Positions 1 to 7,565 of a stretch of 64,000 nucleotides of DNA are shown here, piece after piece. Each line of letters begins with the position of its first letter. Position 1 is the stretch's first letter. Source of the DNA: Seleniibacterium sp963677135 (lineage in GTDB: Bacteria > Desulfobacterota > Desulfuromonadia > Desulfuromonadales > Geopsychrobacteraceae); contig CAXXLS010000009.1 in NCBI GenBank assembly GCA_963677135.2, positions 124,001 through 188,000 on the forward strand, read 5' to 3'. Below the pieces are notes generated by a model. The model was not told the origin of the DNA. It saw only the letters and a program-made list of their open reading frames with translations, and did not search any database. A program made the position numbers and the translations under genes.

Positions 1-168
1 GTGGCCGAATACAGCAACAACTCGGTCGGCCGGAATGCCGATGAAATTGTCCGCAAAGTCCAGGCCTCACAGTTTGTTGCGGAAAATGACGGTGAAGTCT
101 GCCCGGCCAAATGGAAGCCCGGCTCCGAAACCCTGAAGCCAGGACTGTCCCTGGTCGGCAAGATCTAG
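1..168 (+). CDS. ahpC: Peroxiredoxin AhpC, C-terminal fragment
   Basis: The window opens inside this gene; only the last 55 codons are visible and the true start lies upstream. The tail carries the resolving-cysteine region EVCPAKWKPGSETLKPG, which is the typical C-terminus of AhpC-type 2-Cys peroxiredoxins, including the VCPA motif whose cysteine forms the intersubunit disulfide with the peroxidatic cysteine. AhpC reduces hydrogen peroxide and organic hydroperoxides in the cytoplasm and is recycled by AhpF, encoded 136 bases downstream on the same strand. The GTG at base 1 is in frame but is not a credible start because the peroxidatic domain would be missing. Confidence 0.9.
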   Translation: MAEYSNNSVGRNADEIVRKVQASQFVAENDGEVCPAKWKPGSETLKPGLSLVGKI

Positions 169-250
169 CTTTTATCTGAAAACAGCGAATATCCGGTTTT
201 CACGTCAGAACCCGTTCTCAACCATTGAATTAAATTAATGACCACTGTTT

Positions 251-272
251 CCGGGTGCCCCCTGGCACCCGG
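251..272 (+). other. Intercistronic hairpin between ahpC and ahpF
   Basis: A perfect 9-bp inverted repeat, CCGGGTGCC and GGCACCCGG with a 4-base loop, lies between the ahpC stop and the ahpF start. No T-run follows it, so it is not a standard intrinsic terminator. A stabilising or processing hairpin that lets ahpC mRNA exceed ahpF mRNA would be a reasonable guess, but that is inference. Confidence 0.5.
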
Positions 273-304
273 ACTGTCATTGCAATGCGCACAAGGGGAT
301 CATC

Positions 305-1861
305 ATGTTGGACCAAGCGACTTTAGATCAGTTAACAGGGGTTTTTGCGGAACTTTCCGCCGACTATCGGTTTGTCACCGAGGTTGCCAATCATCCGGCC
401 CAGTCCGAAATTCTCGACCTGCTCAACGATGTTGCGTCGACCTCATCCAGAATCAGTGTCGCCGAACAACCTGCTGAAGGGCTCAGGTTTCAGATCAAGA
501 AGGATGATTCCCTGCTTCCCATCGCCTTCCGCGGGGTCCCCGGTGGTCACGAATTCACCACCCTGATCCTGGCCATCCTCAATGCCGACGGCAAAGGCAA
601 ATGGCCTGACGAGACGGTGCAGAGCAGAATCAAAGCCCTCAACGGACCGATTCGTCTGACCAGTTACGTGTCCGACAGCTGTGTCAACTGTCCCGATGTG
701 GTCCAGGCCCTCAACCAGATGGCCCTGATTCATGCCGATTTCCACCATGAAATCGTCGAAGGAACCCACTTCCAGGATGAGGTCAACAGCCGTGGCATTC
801 AGGGCGTCCCCGCAGTCTTCGCAGACAACACCCGCCTCTCCGTTGGCAAAGCCGGCCTGATCGAATTGCTGGAAAAACTCGAGGACCATTACGGCCGCCA
901 GGAGATCGAGATCAGTTCCGAGGTCAAGGATTACGATGTCGTGGTGATCGGTGGCGGCCCCGGTGGGGTTGCCGCAGCCATCTACACGGCGCGGAAAGGA
1001 CTGAAGACGGCCATTGTCGCCGAGAAGATCGGCGGCCAGGTCAATGAAACCAAGGGGATCGAAAACCTTATCTCCATCCCCTATACCGAGGGACCGCAGC
1101 TCGCGGCGAACCTGTTCAGCCACCTTGACGAATATCCTATCGATATCCTGGAGCACCGACGGGTCGAGGAAATTCAAAACGGTCCCCGTAAAACTCTCTA
1201 CATGAAAGGCGGCGAGGTTCTCACCACCGGCGCCATGATTATCTCGACCGGGGCGAAATGGCGGCAGCTCAATATCCCCGGAGAAAAAACCAATATCGGC
1301 CGCGGCGTGGCTTTCTGCCCGCACTGTGACGGCCCCTTTTACAAGGGCAAACCGGTCGCCGTAATCGGCGGCGGCAACTCAGGAGTGGAAGCCGCCATCG
1401 ACCTGGCCGGGATCTGCTCCCACGTCACGGTTGTCGAGTATGCCGACAAGCTCAATGCCGATGATGTCCTGATAAAGAAACTGAACTCTCTGGGCAACAC
1501 CAGGGTCCTGACCGGCACCGCAGCCGGACGGGTTATTGACAATGGCGCCAAGGTCACCGGCATCGAGCTGAAAACCAGGGAGAGCGATGCCAGCCAAACC
1601 ATCAATGTCGACGGTATTTTCGTCCAGATCGGACTCGATCCGAACAGCGCTCCCTTTGCCGATCTCGTCGCATTGAATCAGCGTGGTGAAATCATCGTTG
1701 ACGGCCACTGCCGCACCGGGATTGCCGGCATCTATGCCGCCGGCGATGTCACTGACGTCCCCTATAAGCAGATCATTGTCGCCATGGGGGAAGGTGCCAA
1801 GGCAGGCTTGAGCGCTTTTGAGGATTTTGCCCGAGGGACGATCCAGGCCCTGGCGCATTAA
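305..1861 (+). CDS. ahpF: Alkyl hydroperoxide reductase subunit F
   Basis: AhpF is the NAD(P)H-dependent flavoprotein that reduces oxidised AhpC. All expected parts are present in 518 residues: an N-terminal double-thioredoxin-fold domain with the redox pair C126-V-N-C129, an FAD-binding dinucleotide fold beginning at about residue 211 (VVIGGGPGG), the thioredoxin-reductase-type active site C338-P-H-C341-DGP, an NAD(P)H-binding GGGNSG motif near 355, and the second FAD motif with GIYAAGDVTD near the end. The length matches the family (about 520). It sits directly downstream of ahpC and most likely shares its transcript. The start is preceded by AAGGGGAT at normal spacing. Confidence 0.96.
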   Translation: MLDQATLDQLTGVFAELSADYRFVTEVANHPAQSEILDLLNDVASTSSRISVAEQPAEGLRFQIKKDDSLLPIAFRGVPGGHEFTTLILAILNADGKGKWPDETVQSRIKALNGPIRLTSYVSDSCVNCPDVVQALNQMALIHADFHHEIVEGTHFQDEVNSRGIQGVPAVFADNTRLSVGKAGLIELLEKLEDHYGRQEIEISSEVKDYDVVVIGGGPGGVAAAIYTARKGLKTAIVAEKIGGQVNETKGIENLISIPYTEGPQLAANLFSHLDEYPIDILEHRRVEEIQNGPRKTLYMKGGEVLTTGAMIISTGAKWRQLNIPGEKTNIGRGVAFCPHCDGPFYKGKPVAVIGGGNSGVEAAIDLAGICSHVTVVEYADKLNADDVLIKKLNSLGNTRVLTGTAAGRVIDNGAKVTGIELKTRESDASQTINVDGIFVQIGLDPNSAPFADLVALNQRGEIIVDGHCRTGIAGIYAAGDVTDVPYKQIIVAMGEGAKAGLSAFEDFARGTIQALAH

Positions 1862-1898
1862 CTGAACAATTTTTTTTCTTACCTCCTGAACAGCGTCA

Positions 1899-1925
1899 CC
1901 CCCCCGGACAAGGGTGCCCGGGGGG
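1899..1925. terminator. GC-rich inverted repeat between convergent genes
   Basis: CCCCCCGG (1900-1907) can pair with CCGGGGGG (1918-1925) in the short gap between the converging ahpF and thioesterase genes. The position fits a shared terminator, but neither strand has a clear T-run immediately after the stem, so an intrinsic termination function is only a possibility. Confidence 0.35.
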
Positions 1926-1933
1926 ATTGGCGT

Positions 1934-2506
1934 TCATGATGACCTCTTCTGCCGTTCCTCTTCCCGCAGCCTGGCCGCCTGAACGGCCTCGGCCCGCTTC
2001 TTTTTACGTTCCGCTGCCGCCGAAAACCGTTCCTTCTGCAACTCCGTTTCGCAGATAATCTGCGGGATCTGGCGGGGCTGGATATCAGGCCCCAGGGACA
2101 CGAAGGTGAGATAGGCCGACGCCGTATGACGAACCTCCCCGGTGATGACATCCTCCGCTTCAACCCGGGCGCCGATCTCCATGGAGGTTTTGCCGACATA
2201 ATTGATACTTGCCATGATCCGCAGAATGTTGCCGATGTAAACCGGGGAATGAAAATCGAGCCGGTCCAGGGACGCGGTCACCACATTACCGCCGGTGTGG
2301 CGCATGGCCACCATAGCGGCGGTGTTATCCACCAGCTTCATGATACAGCCGCCATGAACATTACCGGCCAGATTCGCGTCATTGTCCATCATCTGCTGGG
2401 CGATGGTGATACTGCTGGCCGCAACCGGCTTGGGCCCCATACTGTGGTCGAGATAGTTTTCCGTCGGCCTGACCTGCCTGCCATTGAGTTTCTTTACCGA
2501 GTTCAT
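1934..2506 (-). CDS. Acyl-CoA thioesterase (hotdog fold, YciA/BFIT type)
   Basis: A 190-residue protein with the hotdog-thioesterase signature: an N-terminal TIAQQMMDNDANLAGNVHGG segment in which Asn and the HGG turn mark the active-site helix, then a beta-sheet half (VVTASLDRLDFHSPVYIG) typical of YciA-like acyl-CoA hydrolases. The C-terminal 40 residues are rich in Lys, Arg and Glu and probably form a helix beyond the domain. Such enzymes hydrolyse acyl-CoA to free CoA and fatty acid in the cytoplasm; the chain preference cannot be read here. The start follows an AGGAGG site 5 bases upstream. It converges on ahpF and is followed in its own direction by no clearly related gene. Confidence 0.85.
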   Translation of the reverse strand: MNSVKKLNGRQVRPTENYLDHSMGPKPVAASSITIAQQMMDNDANLAGNVHGGCIMKLVDNTAAMVAMRHTGGNVVTASLDRLDFHSPVYIGNILRIMASINYVGKTSMEIGARVEAEDVITGEVRHTASAYLTFVSLGPDIQPRQIPQIICETELQKERFSAAAERKKKRAEAVQAARLREEERQKRSS

Positions 2507-2620
2507 CTCTGCCTCCTGATCAGAACACCACCTGACATCCTGCCAAAAAGTATTTATATATTGCTAAGAGGGATTTACTATTTTTCCCGGCAAAGCGATC
2601 CCCAATGGGGCAACAGATGC

Positions 2621-3571
2621 TCAGCCCTGCCCCGCACGCCCGGAAACCTGGCTGGCAATAGCCTCGAGATGGGTTTCCCAGGTTCCGCAGCAGCCCCCCC
2701 ACATGTCGATGTGGGGATAGCGGCGGGCCAGCTCTCCCATCTGCCGGCCAAGCTCCACCGGGTCGCCATCCTCCAGGTGGCCGAGCCTGCACAGGGAGAT
2801 CTTGTCCATCATGGCTGCGTTCGGCCTGATATTGCGGATCCGCCTGATCCAGTCCCCCTCTTCCAGCGCCGGCCCGAACTCCAGGGGATGCGAACAATTG
2901 ATCCCGTAACAGTCGGGCTGGTCCGCTCCGGCCCTGTGGTCAACCTGCGCGATCGCCTGCTTGAGAGTCGGGCCCGATTTCAGGCGGCAACTGCTGTCAA
3001 GAGTGAAGGAGAGGCACAGGGGAAGACCTGCACGACTCGCGGCTCTGGCCAGTCCGACGGCCTCGGCAACGTTGTTGAAGGTGGCCGCCCAAACGACATC
3101 GACCTGCGCTTTTTTGAGGTTGCTCAGCTGCACGCTGTGGTAGTCCTCAGCCTCCTCTTCGGTGATGGTCCGGTTATGGGCGTAGGCATCGCCTCGCGGG
3201 CCCACGACCCCGGCGATCAGGAGCTGAGGAAGCTGATCCTGGTAGGGCCGGGACACCTCACGCAGAAACGCGATGGCGCGCAGCTGCATTTCAGTCAGAC
3301 CCTGTTCTGAATAACCGAGCAGACCGCCCCAGTCGGGACTGGCACGGTAATCCAGTCCGCCAACCATGGCGGCAAGGCCATGCTTTGCCGCGACATCGAG
3401 GTAGCGCCTGAACATGCCCTGCAATTCATCCGCGGCAGCAGGATTGTCCAACAGGGGGTAAACCGCGAAGTGCGGCAATTCAAACCCGTACTTGTACATG
3501 ATCTCGGTTTCAGTCCCGCCTTCGGTCAGGTAATGAACCCCTGTTCGCTGCGCCGGGTACGAGGCTCGCAT
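2621..3571 (-). CDS. Homocysteine S-methyltransferase family protein
   Basis: A 316-residue member of the pfam02574 type family (betaine-homocysteine / S-methylmethionine methyltransferases). The zinc-thiolate ligands are visible as GINC226 and G-G-C294-C295-G-T, and the N-terminus has the expected TEGGTETEI motif. These enzymes transfer a methyl group to homocysteine or a related thiol; the methyl donor is not predictable. An in-frame GTG lies 15 bases upstream, but a GGGAGG site sits just before the ATG chosen here. It starts 30 bases after the cupin gene and is very probably in the same operon, so it is likely also under the upstream GEMM-I riboswitch. The actual substrate may not be homocysteine. 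Confidence 0.85.
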   Translation of the reverse strand: MRASYPAQRTGVHYLTEGGTETEIMYKYGFELPHFAVYPLLDNPAAADELQGMFRRYLDVAAKHGLAAMVGGLDYRASPDWGGLLGYSEQGLTEMQLRAIAFLREVSRPYQDQLPQLLIAGVVGPRGDAYAHNRTITEEEAEDYHSVQLSNLKKAQVDVVWAATFNNVAEAVGLARAASRAGLPLCLSFTLDSSCRLKSGPTLKQAIAQVDHRAGADQPDCYGINCSHPLEFGPALEEGDWIRRIRNIRPNAAMMDKISLCRLGHLEDGDPVELGRQMGELARRYPHIDMWGGCCGTWETHLEAIASQVSGRAGQG

Positions 3572-3601
3572 AAATCCTCCCTTCACCGCACTCCGGGCGG
3601 T

Positions 3602-3988
3602 TCAATTCCCGAGCTTGTTCAGGATATGGTCCATGACCTCGCCATGCTCATGCTGGGGACTGAACAGGACGATCTCGGTATCCTCGAGGGCCTTGACCGT
3701 ATGTCCGGGTGGCCAGTAGAACAGATCATTCGTACTGACCGTTTCTTCCGTACCGTCGGCAAAGCGAACAAGCAGCCTGCCTGCAATCAGGTATCCCCAG
3801 TGAGGTGACTGACACAGGTCACCATGAAGCCCCTGCAGCAGAGGTTCGATATCGGTTCCGGCCCCGAAAGAAAAATACTCTCCACCGATTTTGCCAAACT
3901 CGCTTGCGTCACCGAAATCTGTCACCTGACGTGCGGTTGCCCCCGGCACGTCGATTCTGACCGGAATGTCTTCTTTTGCGATTCTCAT
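3602..3988 (-). CDS. Cupin-domain protein, first gene of riboswitch operon
   Basis: A 128-residue small cupin. The segment HWGYLIAGRLLVRFADGTEE followed by YWPPGHTV has the spacing of cupin motifs 1 and 2, suggesting a single beta-barrel that may bind a metal. No catalytic assignment is possible. The start used has a GGAGGA site 7 bases upstream; longer in-frame readings would run back into the riboswitch terminator and are rejected. The gene is the first one downstream of the GEMM-I riboswitch and is followed after 30 bases by the homocysteine methyltransferase-like gene. A role as a small-molecule sensor or accessory to that enzyme is only inference. Confidence 0.8.
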   Translation of the reverse strand: MRIAKEDIPVRIDVPGATARQVTDFGDASEFGKIGGEYFSFGAGTDIEPLLQGLHGDLCQSPHWGYLIAGRLLVRFADGTEETVSTNDLFYWPPGHTVKALEDTEIVLFSPQHEHGEVMDHILNKLGN

Positions 3989-4054
3989 GGTATTGTCCTC
4001 CGTCTCCGTTACCCTGTTGAGGCGGCTGGTCATTCTGAAGAGATCCGCCAACGA

Positions 4055-4180
4055 ACATGAAAAAAGCCGGACCAACCGAAAAGATTCACAATCTTTCGGC
4101 AGCCCGGCTGTCTTGTCGTTTTTGTGGAAAGATCCGTTGCTTTCCGTCCCCGCCTTCCGGCAGGTTTGGCGTTTCGTGAA
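4055..4180 (-). ncRNA. GEMM-I (cyclic di-GMP) riboswitch with terminator platform
   Basis: On the minus strand the leader of the cupin operon contains the diagnostic GEMM-I blocks in the right order: CAAACC, a GGAA GNRA tetraloop hairpin (TGCC-GGAA-GGCG), GGGACGGAAAGC, the P3 arm GGATCTT pairing with AAGACAGCC, and the closing AGCCGGGCTGCCG. A P1 helix can form between TTCAC (4176-4180) and GTGAA (4085-4089). The 3' part of the aptamer is also the 5' arm of a strong terminator that ends in TTTTTT (about 4055-4109). Ligand binding should therefore block the terminator, making this a probable ON switch. The base at the ligand-recognition position corresponding to G20 of Vc2 is G, which favours c-di-GMP over cyclic AMP-GMP. 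Confidence 0.88.
4060..4109 (-). terminator. Riboswitch-linked intrinsic terminator
   Basis: The minus strand reads AGCCGGGCTGCCGAAAGATT, a short loop, AATCTTTTCGGTTGGTCCGGCT and then a T-run. The stem is long with a few bulges. Its upstream arm overlaps the last conserved segment of the GEMM-I aptamer, so terminator and aptamer are mutually exclusive. It lies between the YicG-like gene and the cupin gene and would also stop read-through from the upstream operon. Confidence 0.85.
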
Positions 4181-4193
4181 GAACCTGATGTTC

Positions 4194-4222
4194 AGCCTAA
4201 CAGGCAATTCATGACCTGTAAA
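4194..4222 (-). promoter_or_regulatory. Candidate sigma-70 promoter of the riboswitch operon
   Basis: On the minus strand TTTACA (4217-4222) and TAGGCT (4194-4199) are separated by 17 bases. Initiation would fall a few bases upstream of the aptamer P1 helix, which is where a riboswitch transcript should begin. The -10 box is a weak match. Confidence 0.45.
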
Positions 4223-4257
4223 GTCATCTTTTCAGGTTTCCTGCTGAAATCCTTTTT

Positions 4258-4860
4258 CTACCCGGCCTTGGGCAGTTTCCAGCCTCTCCGGATCGCGAAC
4301 CAGCGCACCAGAAAAACCACCGCCCCGGCAATCAGCAGATTGGCAAACCTGGCCAGCCCCGAAGCGTCCAGGAGGCAAAACGCCATGCCCCCGGCCAGGC
4401 AGGCTGACGCATAGATCTCCCTGGTCAGCACCAGGGGGACTTCCTGGCGCAGCAGATCACGGACCATCCCCCCTGCCGTCGCCGTCATGATACCCATCAT
4501 CACTGCCCCCGGATAACCGATGCCATGCTCGAGGGCGATCGAGACCCCGATGACGGTGAAGGTGCTTAAGCCGAGGGCATCCATCATGAGCAGCAGGCGC
4601 TGGCCCCGTTCGACCAGCTTATGACAGTAAAACACCAGCAACGCCGCAACCAGCGCAAGAGTCAGATAGCTGTAGTCAACAAAGATAAAGGGAGGAATCC
4701 GTCCGATCAGAAGGTCGCGCAGGGTTCCGCCGCCGACCGCGGTCACCATGCCCAGCACGATCACGCCATACAGATCCATTTTTTTATCGACCCCGGCGAG
4801 GGCGCCACTGATGGCAAAGGCAAAGGTCCCGATCAAATCAAGAGTATAAAGAAATGACAT
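4258..4860 (-). CDS. UPF0126 / YicG-type membrane protein
   Basis: A 200-residue polytopic membrane protein of the UPF0126 (TRIC-like) family, built of two similar halves. Each half carries a conserved Gly-rich plus RD motif: GGGTLRDLLIG near residue 45 and GGMVRDLLRQEVP near 130. The E. coli and Shewanella relatives have been linked to glycine transport and the fold is related to trimeric cation channels, so a small-molecule or ion channel in the inner membrane is likely. I chose the internal ATG with a GGGAG site 5 bases upstream, which gives the family N-terminus (MSFLYTLDLIGTFAF); an ATG at 4926 would add 22 polar residues. It follows the panE-like gene closely and is likely co-transcribed. 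Confidence 0.85.
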   Translation of the reverse strand: MSFLYTLDLIGTFAFAISGALAGVDKKMDLYGVIVLGMVTAVGGGTLRDLLIGRIPPFIFVDYSYLTLALVAALLVFYCHKLVERGQRLLLMMDALGLSTFTVIGVSIALEHGIGYPGAVMMGIMTATAGGMVRDLLRQEVPLVLTREIYASACLAGGMAFCLLDASGLARFANLLIAGAVVFLVRWFAIRRGWKLPKAG

Positions 4861-4938
4861 GCCAACTCCCGGAATGTGCGTCTTGCCCCGGCCATCTGAT
4901 GGTGATTTCTCGGCAAGATCAGTCATGCCCTGCGCGGG

Positions 4939-5886
4939 CTAGCCATTGTCTGAGGTGATCTGCCGCAGCAGGGCCAGGGCCATTTCGCTGTAAGGCGCGG
5001 CATTGCCGGCCTGCTGACAACGCCTGACAACAGCCCCACAGATGGCATCGAGTTCCAGGGGGCGGCCCATTTCCAGGTCAACCAGCATGGAGGTTTTGAT
5101 GGCAGCGAAGGAGCGGATCAGGTCGAACATCTCGTCGACATCCGGCTGGCTGATCGGAACTCCCTCCAGGTTGGCCGCATGGGCGGCTTCCATCATCATG
5201 CCATAGACCAGGGGCCCGAAATGCGGGTGATGAGTCAGGCTGCGGGTATCGAGCCGGGTCAGGGCGGACAGCGGGTTGACACCGTTGTTGATCAGCAGCT
5301 TGCGCCATAATTCATAGCGAATGTCAGCGGTTACGGTGGTCGGAACAGCGGCCTGGTTAAAAACCCGCTCCAGTTCATTCAGGATTGGCAGGGTATCGGG
5401 AAAACTCCGGGCATCAGGCCAGGGCCCGATGATCAGCTGGGCCGGCCCCCGGGCCTCTATAATTCCCGGAGCAACGACATGCCCGCCGATGCGTACCGCC
5501 AGTCCCCCGACCACGCGTTCCGGGGCAAGACGAGCCGCCAGCAATGGCTCGTTGTCCACCCCGTTCTGCAGGGATATGATAGGGGTCCCTCCCTCGTTCA
5601 ACCATTCTTCAGCCTCGTCAAGCCAATCGGCCGTCGCATTGGCTTTCAGGGTCAGTAGAACGGCCGTAAACTCAGCAACCCGGCAGGTCTCTCTGAGTTC
5701 CGCCGCTGACACGGCACAGACCTGGTCATTGAATTGCATTTCCTCGTGACTGATCTTCAATCCGTGGCTCTTCATGGCCTGAAGATGTTTACCACGGGCG
5801 ACCAGGACGACATCGTGTCCGGCCTTCTGGAGCCTTGCCCCGTAATAGGCGCCGATACCACCGGCCCCCCAGATCAGAAATTTCAT
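4939..5886 (-). CDS. Ketopantoate reductase (2-dehydropantoate 2-reductase) family protein
   Basis: A 315-residue ApbA/PanE family oxidoreductase. The N-terminal Rossmann motif GAGGIGAYYGARL binds NADPH, LQNGVDN matches the conserved central motif, and KLLINNGVNPLSALT carries the catalytic-domain lysine and Asn region. Canonical PanE reduces ketopantoate in pantothenate biosynthesis, but the family includes enzymes with other 2-oxoacid-type substrates, and this window holds a second copy at 12854-13795, so the symbol is left open. A TCAGGAGG site precedes the chosen ATG; a longer reading would begin inside the divergent promoter region. Confidence 0.85.
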   Translation of the reverse strand: MKFLIWGAGGIGAYYGARLQKAGHDVVLVARGKHLQAMKSHGLKISHEEMQFNDQVCAVSAAELRETCRVAEFTAVLLTLKANATADWLDEAEEWLNEGGTPIISLQNGVDNEPLLAARLAPERVVGGLAVRIGGHVVAPGIIEARGPAQLIIGPWPDARSFPDTLPILNELERVFNQAAVPTTVTADIRYELWRKLLINNGVNPLSALTRLDTRSLTHHPHFGPLVYGMMMEAAHAANLEGVPISQPDVDEMFDLIRSFAAIKTSMLVDLEMGRPLELDAICGAVVRRCQQAGNAAPYSEMALALLRQITSDNG

Positions 5887-5932
5887 TTTCTCCTCCTGAA
5901 CAGGTGACTCAAAAAAAATTATCAGCCCGATC

Positions 5933-5982
5933 ATTCAAACATATTGATTTTTGAATATAGATCAGGTAGTGTGCATATACAC
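5933..5982. promoter_or_regulatory. Two palindromes in the panE-like / DUF302 divergent region
   Basis: A perfect inverted repeat ATTCAAA-N10-TTTGAAT (5933-5956) is followed by GTGTGCATATACAC (5969-5982) in the AT-rich gap between divergent genes. Both look like operators of a dimeric regulator, possibly for the DUF302/carrier pair, but no regulator gene is adjacent. Confidence 0.4.
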
Positions 5983-6006
5983 ATTATTTAAGGAGGAACA
6001 CGTTTC

Positions 6007-6408
6007 ATGCAAATCTACCAAAACCAGTCCCGGAAACCCGTAGCAGATTTTGTTGCCGACTTCAGCAAGGTATCGAAACAAAACGGTTTTGTCATTCACA
6101 ATGAAAAGAGCACGGCCATGGCCAGCACCTTTGCTCATCACCAGGTTCCAACCGACGCGGATTTTGATCTGCATATGATCCAGTTGTGCAAGCCGGGCAA
6201 GGCGGCGCACAGTATGAATCTTAATCCCGAGCGGGCAGCGGTTATGCCCAAATTCGTCGTCGCGTTCAGCCGCAACGGTGCCACCCAGGTCCGCTTTCTG
6301 CATTATCCGCCCGAGGCGCTTGACCAGCTTCTGAACGATTCGCAGTTTACCGAATCAATGACTGCCAGCTGTACGGAGATTATCTCCTGCATTGAAACAA
6401 GTCTTTAA
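6007..6408 (+). CDS. DUF302-like protein
   Basis: A 133-residue protein without a signal peptide. The pattern IQLCKPGKAAHSMNLNPE followed by MPKFVVAFSRNG resembles the conserved core of DUF302 (TT1751-like) proteins, where a CKP/CNP turn precedes the NP-x-LLP segment. The biochemical function of the family is not established. The start has a strong AAGGAGG site 12 bases upstream. The gene is 33 bases before the BASS/ACR3-type carrier gene and likely forms a two-gene operon with it, which points to a role connected with an anion or metalloid carrier; that link is inference. Confidence 0.65.
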   Translation: MQIYQNQSRKPVADFVADFSKVSKQNGFVIHNEKSTAMASTFAHHQVPTDADFDLHMIQLCKPGKAAHSMNLNPERAAVMPKFVVAFSRNGATQVRFLHYPPEALDQLLNDSQFTESMTASCTEIISCIETSL

Positions 6409-6441
6409 TCTCAAGCCATTTGTCCGACAAGGAGTGTCGCC

Positions 6442-7479
6442 ATGTTGAAATATTTAAACATATTGCAGAAAAATCTCGTTTACGCGATCCCTATGGCCAT
6501 GCTGTCAGGCCTGATCGGGGGCGGCTTTCTCTTTGACGCCAAGCCGCTTAAGGCGCTCATCATTCCCATTACTTTTGTCATGATTTACCCGATGATGACA
6601 ACCCTGAATGTTCGCTCGGTCTTTTCCGGGAAAGATACGCGCCTGCAGATCACGACTCAATTGATCAATTTTGTCCTGGTGCCGGTCATTGTCTTTTCGC
6701 TGGGGAAAATATTTCTTTCCGGGGAAGCGCACAAGTTCGGCCTCTGGGCCGTCGGCCTGTTTCTGATCGGCGTGCTGCCGGCGTCGGGGATGACCATCTC
6801 CTGGACCGGTTTTGCCAACGGCAACAAAGAGGCCGCCACCAAGATGCTGGTTTTCGGCCTGCTCATCGGTTCGGCGGCGGCCCCTGTCTATACCAAGGTC
6901 TTCATGGGAGCGACCGTTGACGTGGACATGCTGCACATGTTCCAGCAGATCTGCATTTTCGTGTTCGCCCCCCTGATTGCCGGCCTGCTGACCCAGAGCT
7001 ATCTGATCAAAAAACATGGCAAGCAGGCCTGGAGGGAGGTCTACAAACCGAAATTCCCGCCATTTTCTGCCCTGGGGGTGGTCATGATCGCTTTTGTCGC
7101 CATGTCCCTGAAAGCCAAAAACATCATCGCCAACCCTCAGGATCTTCTGACCATCGTCATTCCTCTGGTGATCTTTTACCTGCTGTCCTATGTCCTGCTG
7201 ACCATCATCGGTAAATTGTTTTTCAGTCGGGAAGATGCCATCGCCATGGTGTTCGGGGTGGTCATGCGCGATCTCTCCATCGCCCTGGCCATTGCCATGA
7301 CCGCCTTTGGCAAGGAGGGCTCCACCATCGCCCTGCTCATTGCCATGGCCTACATTTTCCAGATCCAGTCGGCCGCCTGGTATATCAAGCTGGTTCCCAG
7401 AATTTTCGGCGACAGCTCGAAAACAACGACCGTGCCCGTGCCATCACAGGCAAGCGAGGCGATTCAGGTAAAACACTAA
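6442..7479 (+). CDS. BASS/ACR3-superfamily membrane carrier
   Basis: A 345-residue protein with about ten hydrophobic segments. The repeated-half organisation and the motifs VLPASGMTISWTGFANGN near residue 112 and VVMRDLSIALAIAMTAFG near 273 fit the bile acid:sodium symporter / arsenite ACR3 superfamily, in which such segments form the crossover helices of the transport site. The substrate could be arsenite, an organic anion or another solute; the Cys that is important in ACR3 was not recognised. It follows the DUF302-like gene in a probable operon and is closed by a strong bidirectional terminator. Confidence 0.8.
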   Translation: MLKYLNILQKNLVYAIPMAMLSGLIGGGFLFDAKPLKALIIPITFVMIYPMMTTLNVRSVFSGKDTRLQITTQLINFVLVPVIVFSLGKIFLSGEAHKFGLWAVGLFLIGVLPASGMTISWTGFANGNKEAATKMLVFGLLIGSAAAPVYTKVFMGATVDVDMLHMFQQICIFVFAPLIAGLLTQSYLIKKHGKQAWREVYKPKFPPFSALGVVMIAFVAMSLKAKNIIANPQDLLTIVIPLVIFYLLSYVLLTIIGKLFFSREDAIAMVFGVVMRDLSIALAIAMTAFGKEGSTIALLIAMAYIFQIQSAAWYIKLVPRIFGDSSKTTTVPVPSQASEAIQVKH

Positions 7480-7502
7480 AAGAAGAATTCTGCGTCACGC
7501 CA

Positions 7503-7553
7503 AAACCGAACAGCCCCGGTCGGATGTCTCCGGCCGGGGCTGTTCGGTTTTTT
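7503..7553. terminator. Strong bidirectional terminator
   Basis: A near-perfect stem pairs AACCGAACAGCCCCGG with CCGGGGCTGTTCGGTT, followed by TTTTTT on the plus strand and by TTTTGG on the minus strand. It serves both the carrier gene and the convergent cysS operon. Confidence 0.93.
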
Positions 7554-7565
7554 GCCGCCGTTCGT

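Noticed and set aside
443..1324. Minus-strand ORF of 293 codons over ahpF
   Set aside because: Antisense to a gene with all AhpF motifs; no ribosome binding site or domain seen.
2126..3310. Plus-strand ORF of 394 codons over the thioesterase and methyltransferase genes
   Set aside because: It overlaps two genes with clear family motifs and spans a non-coding gap; shadow frame.
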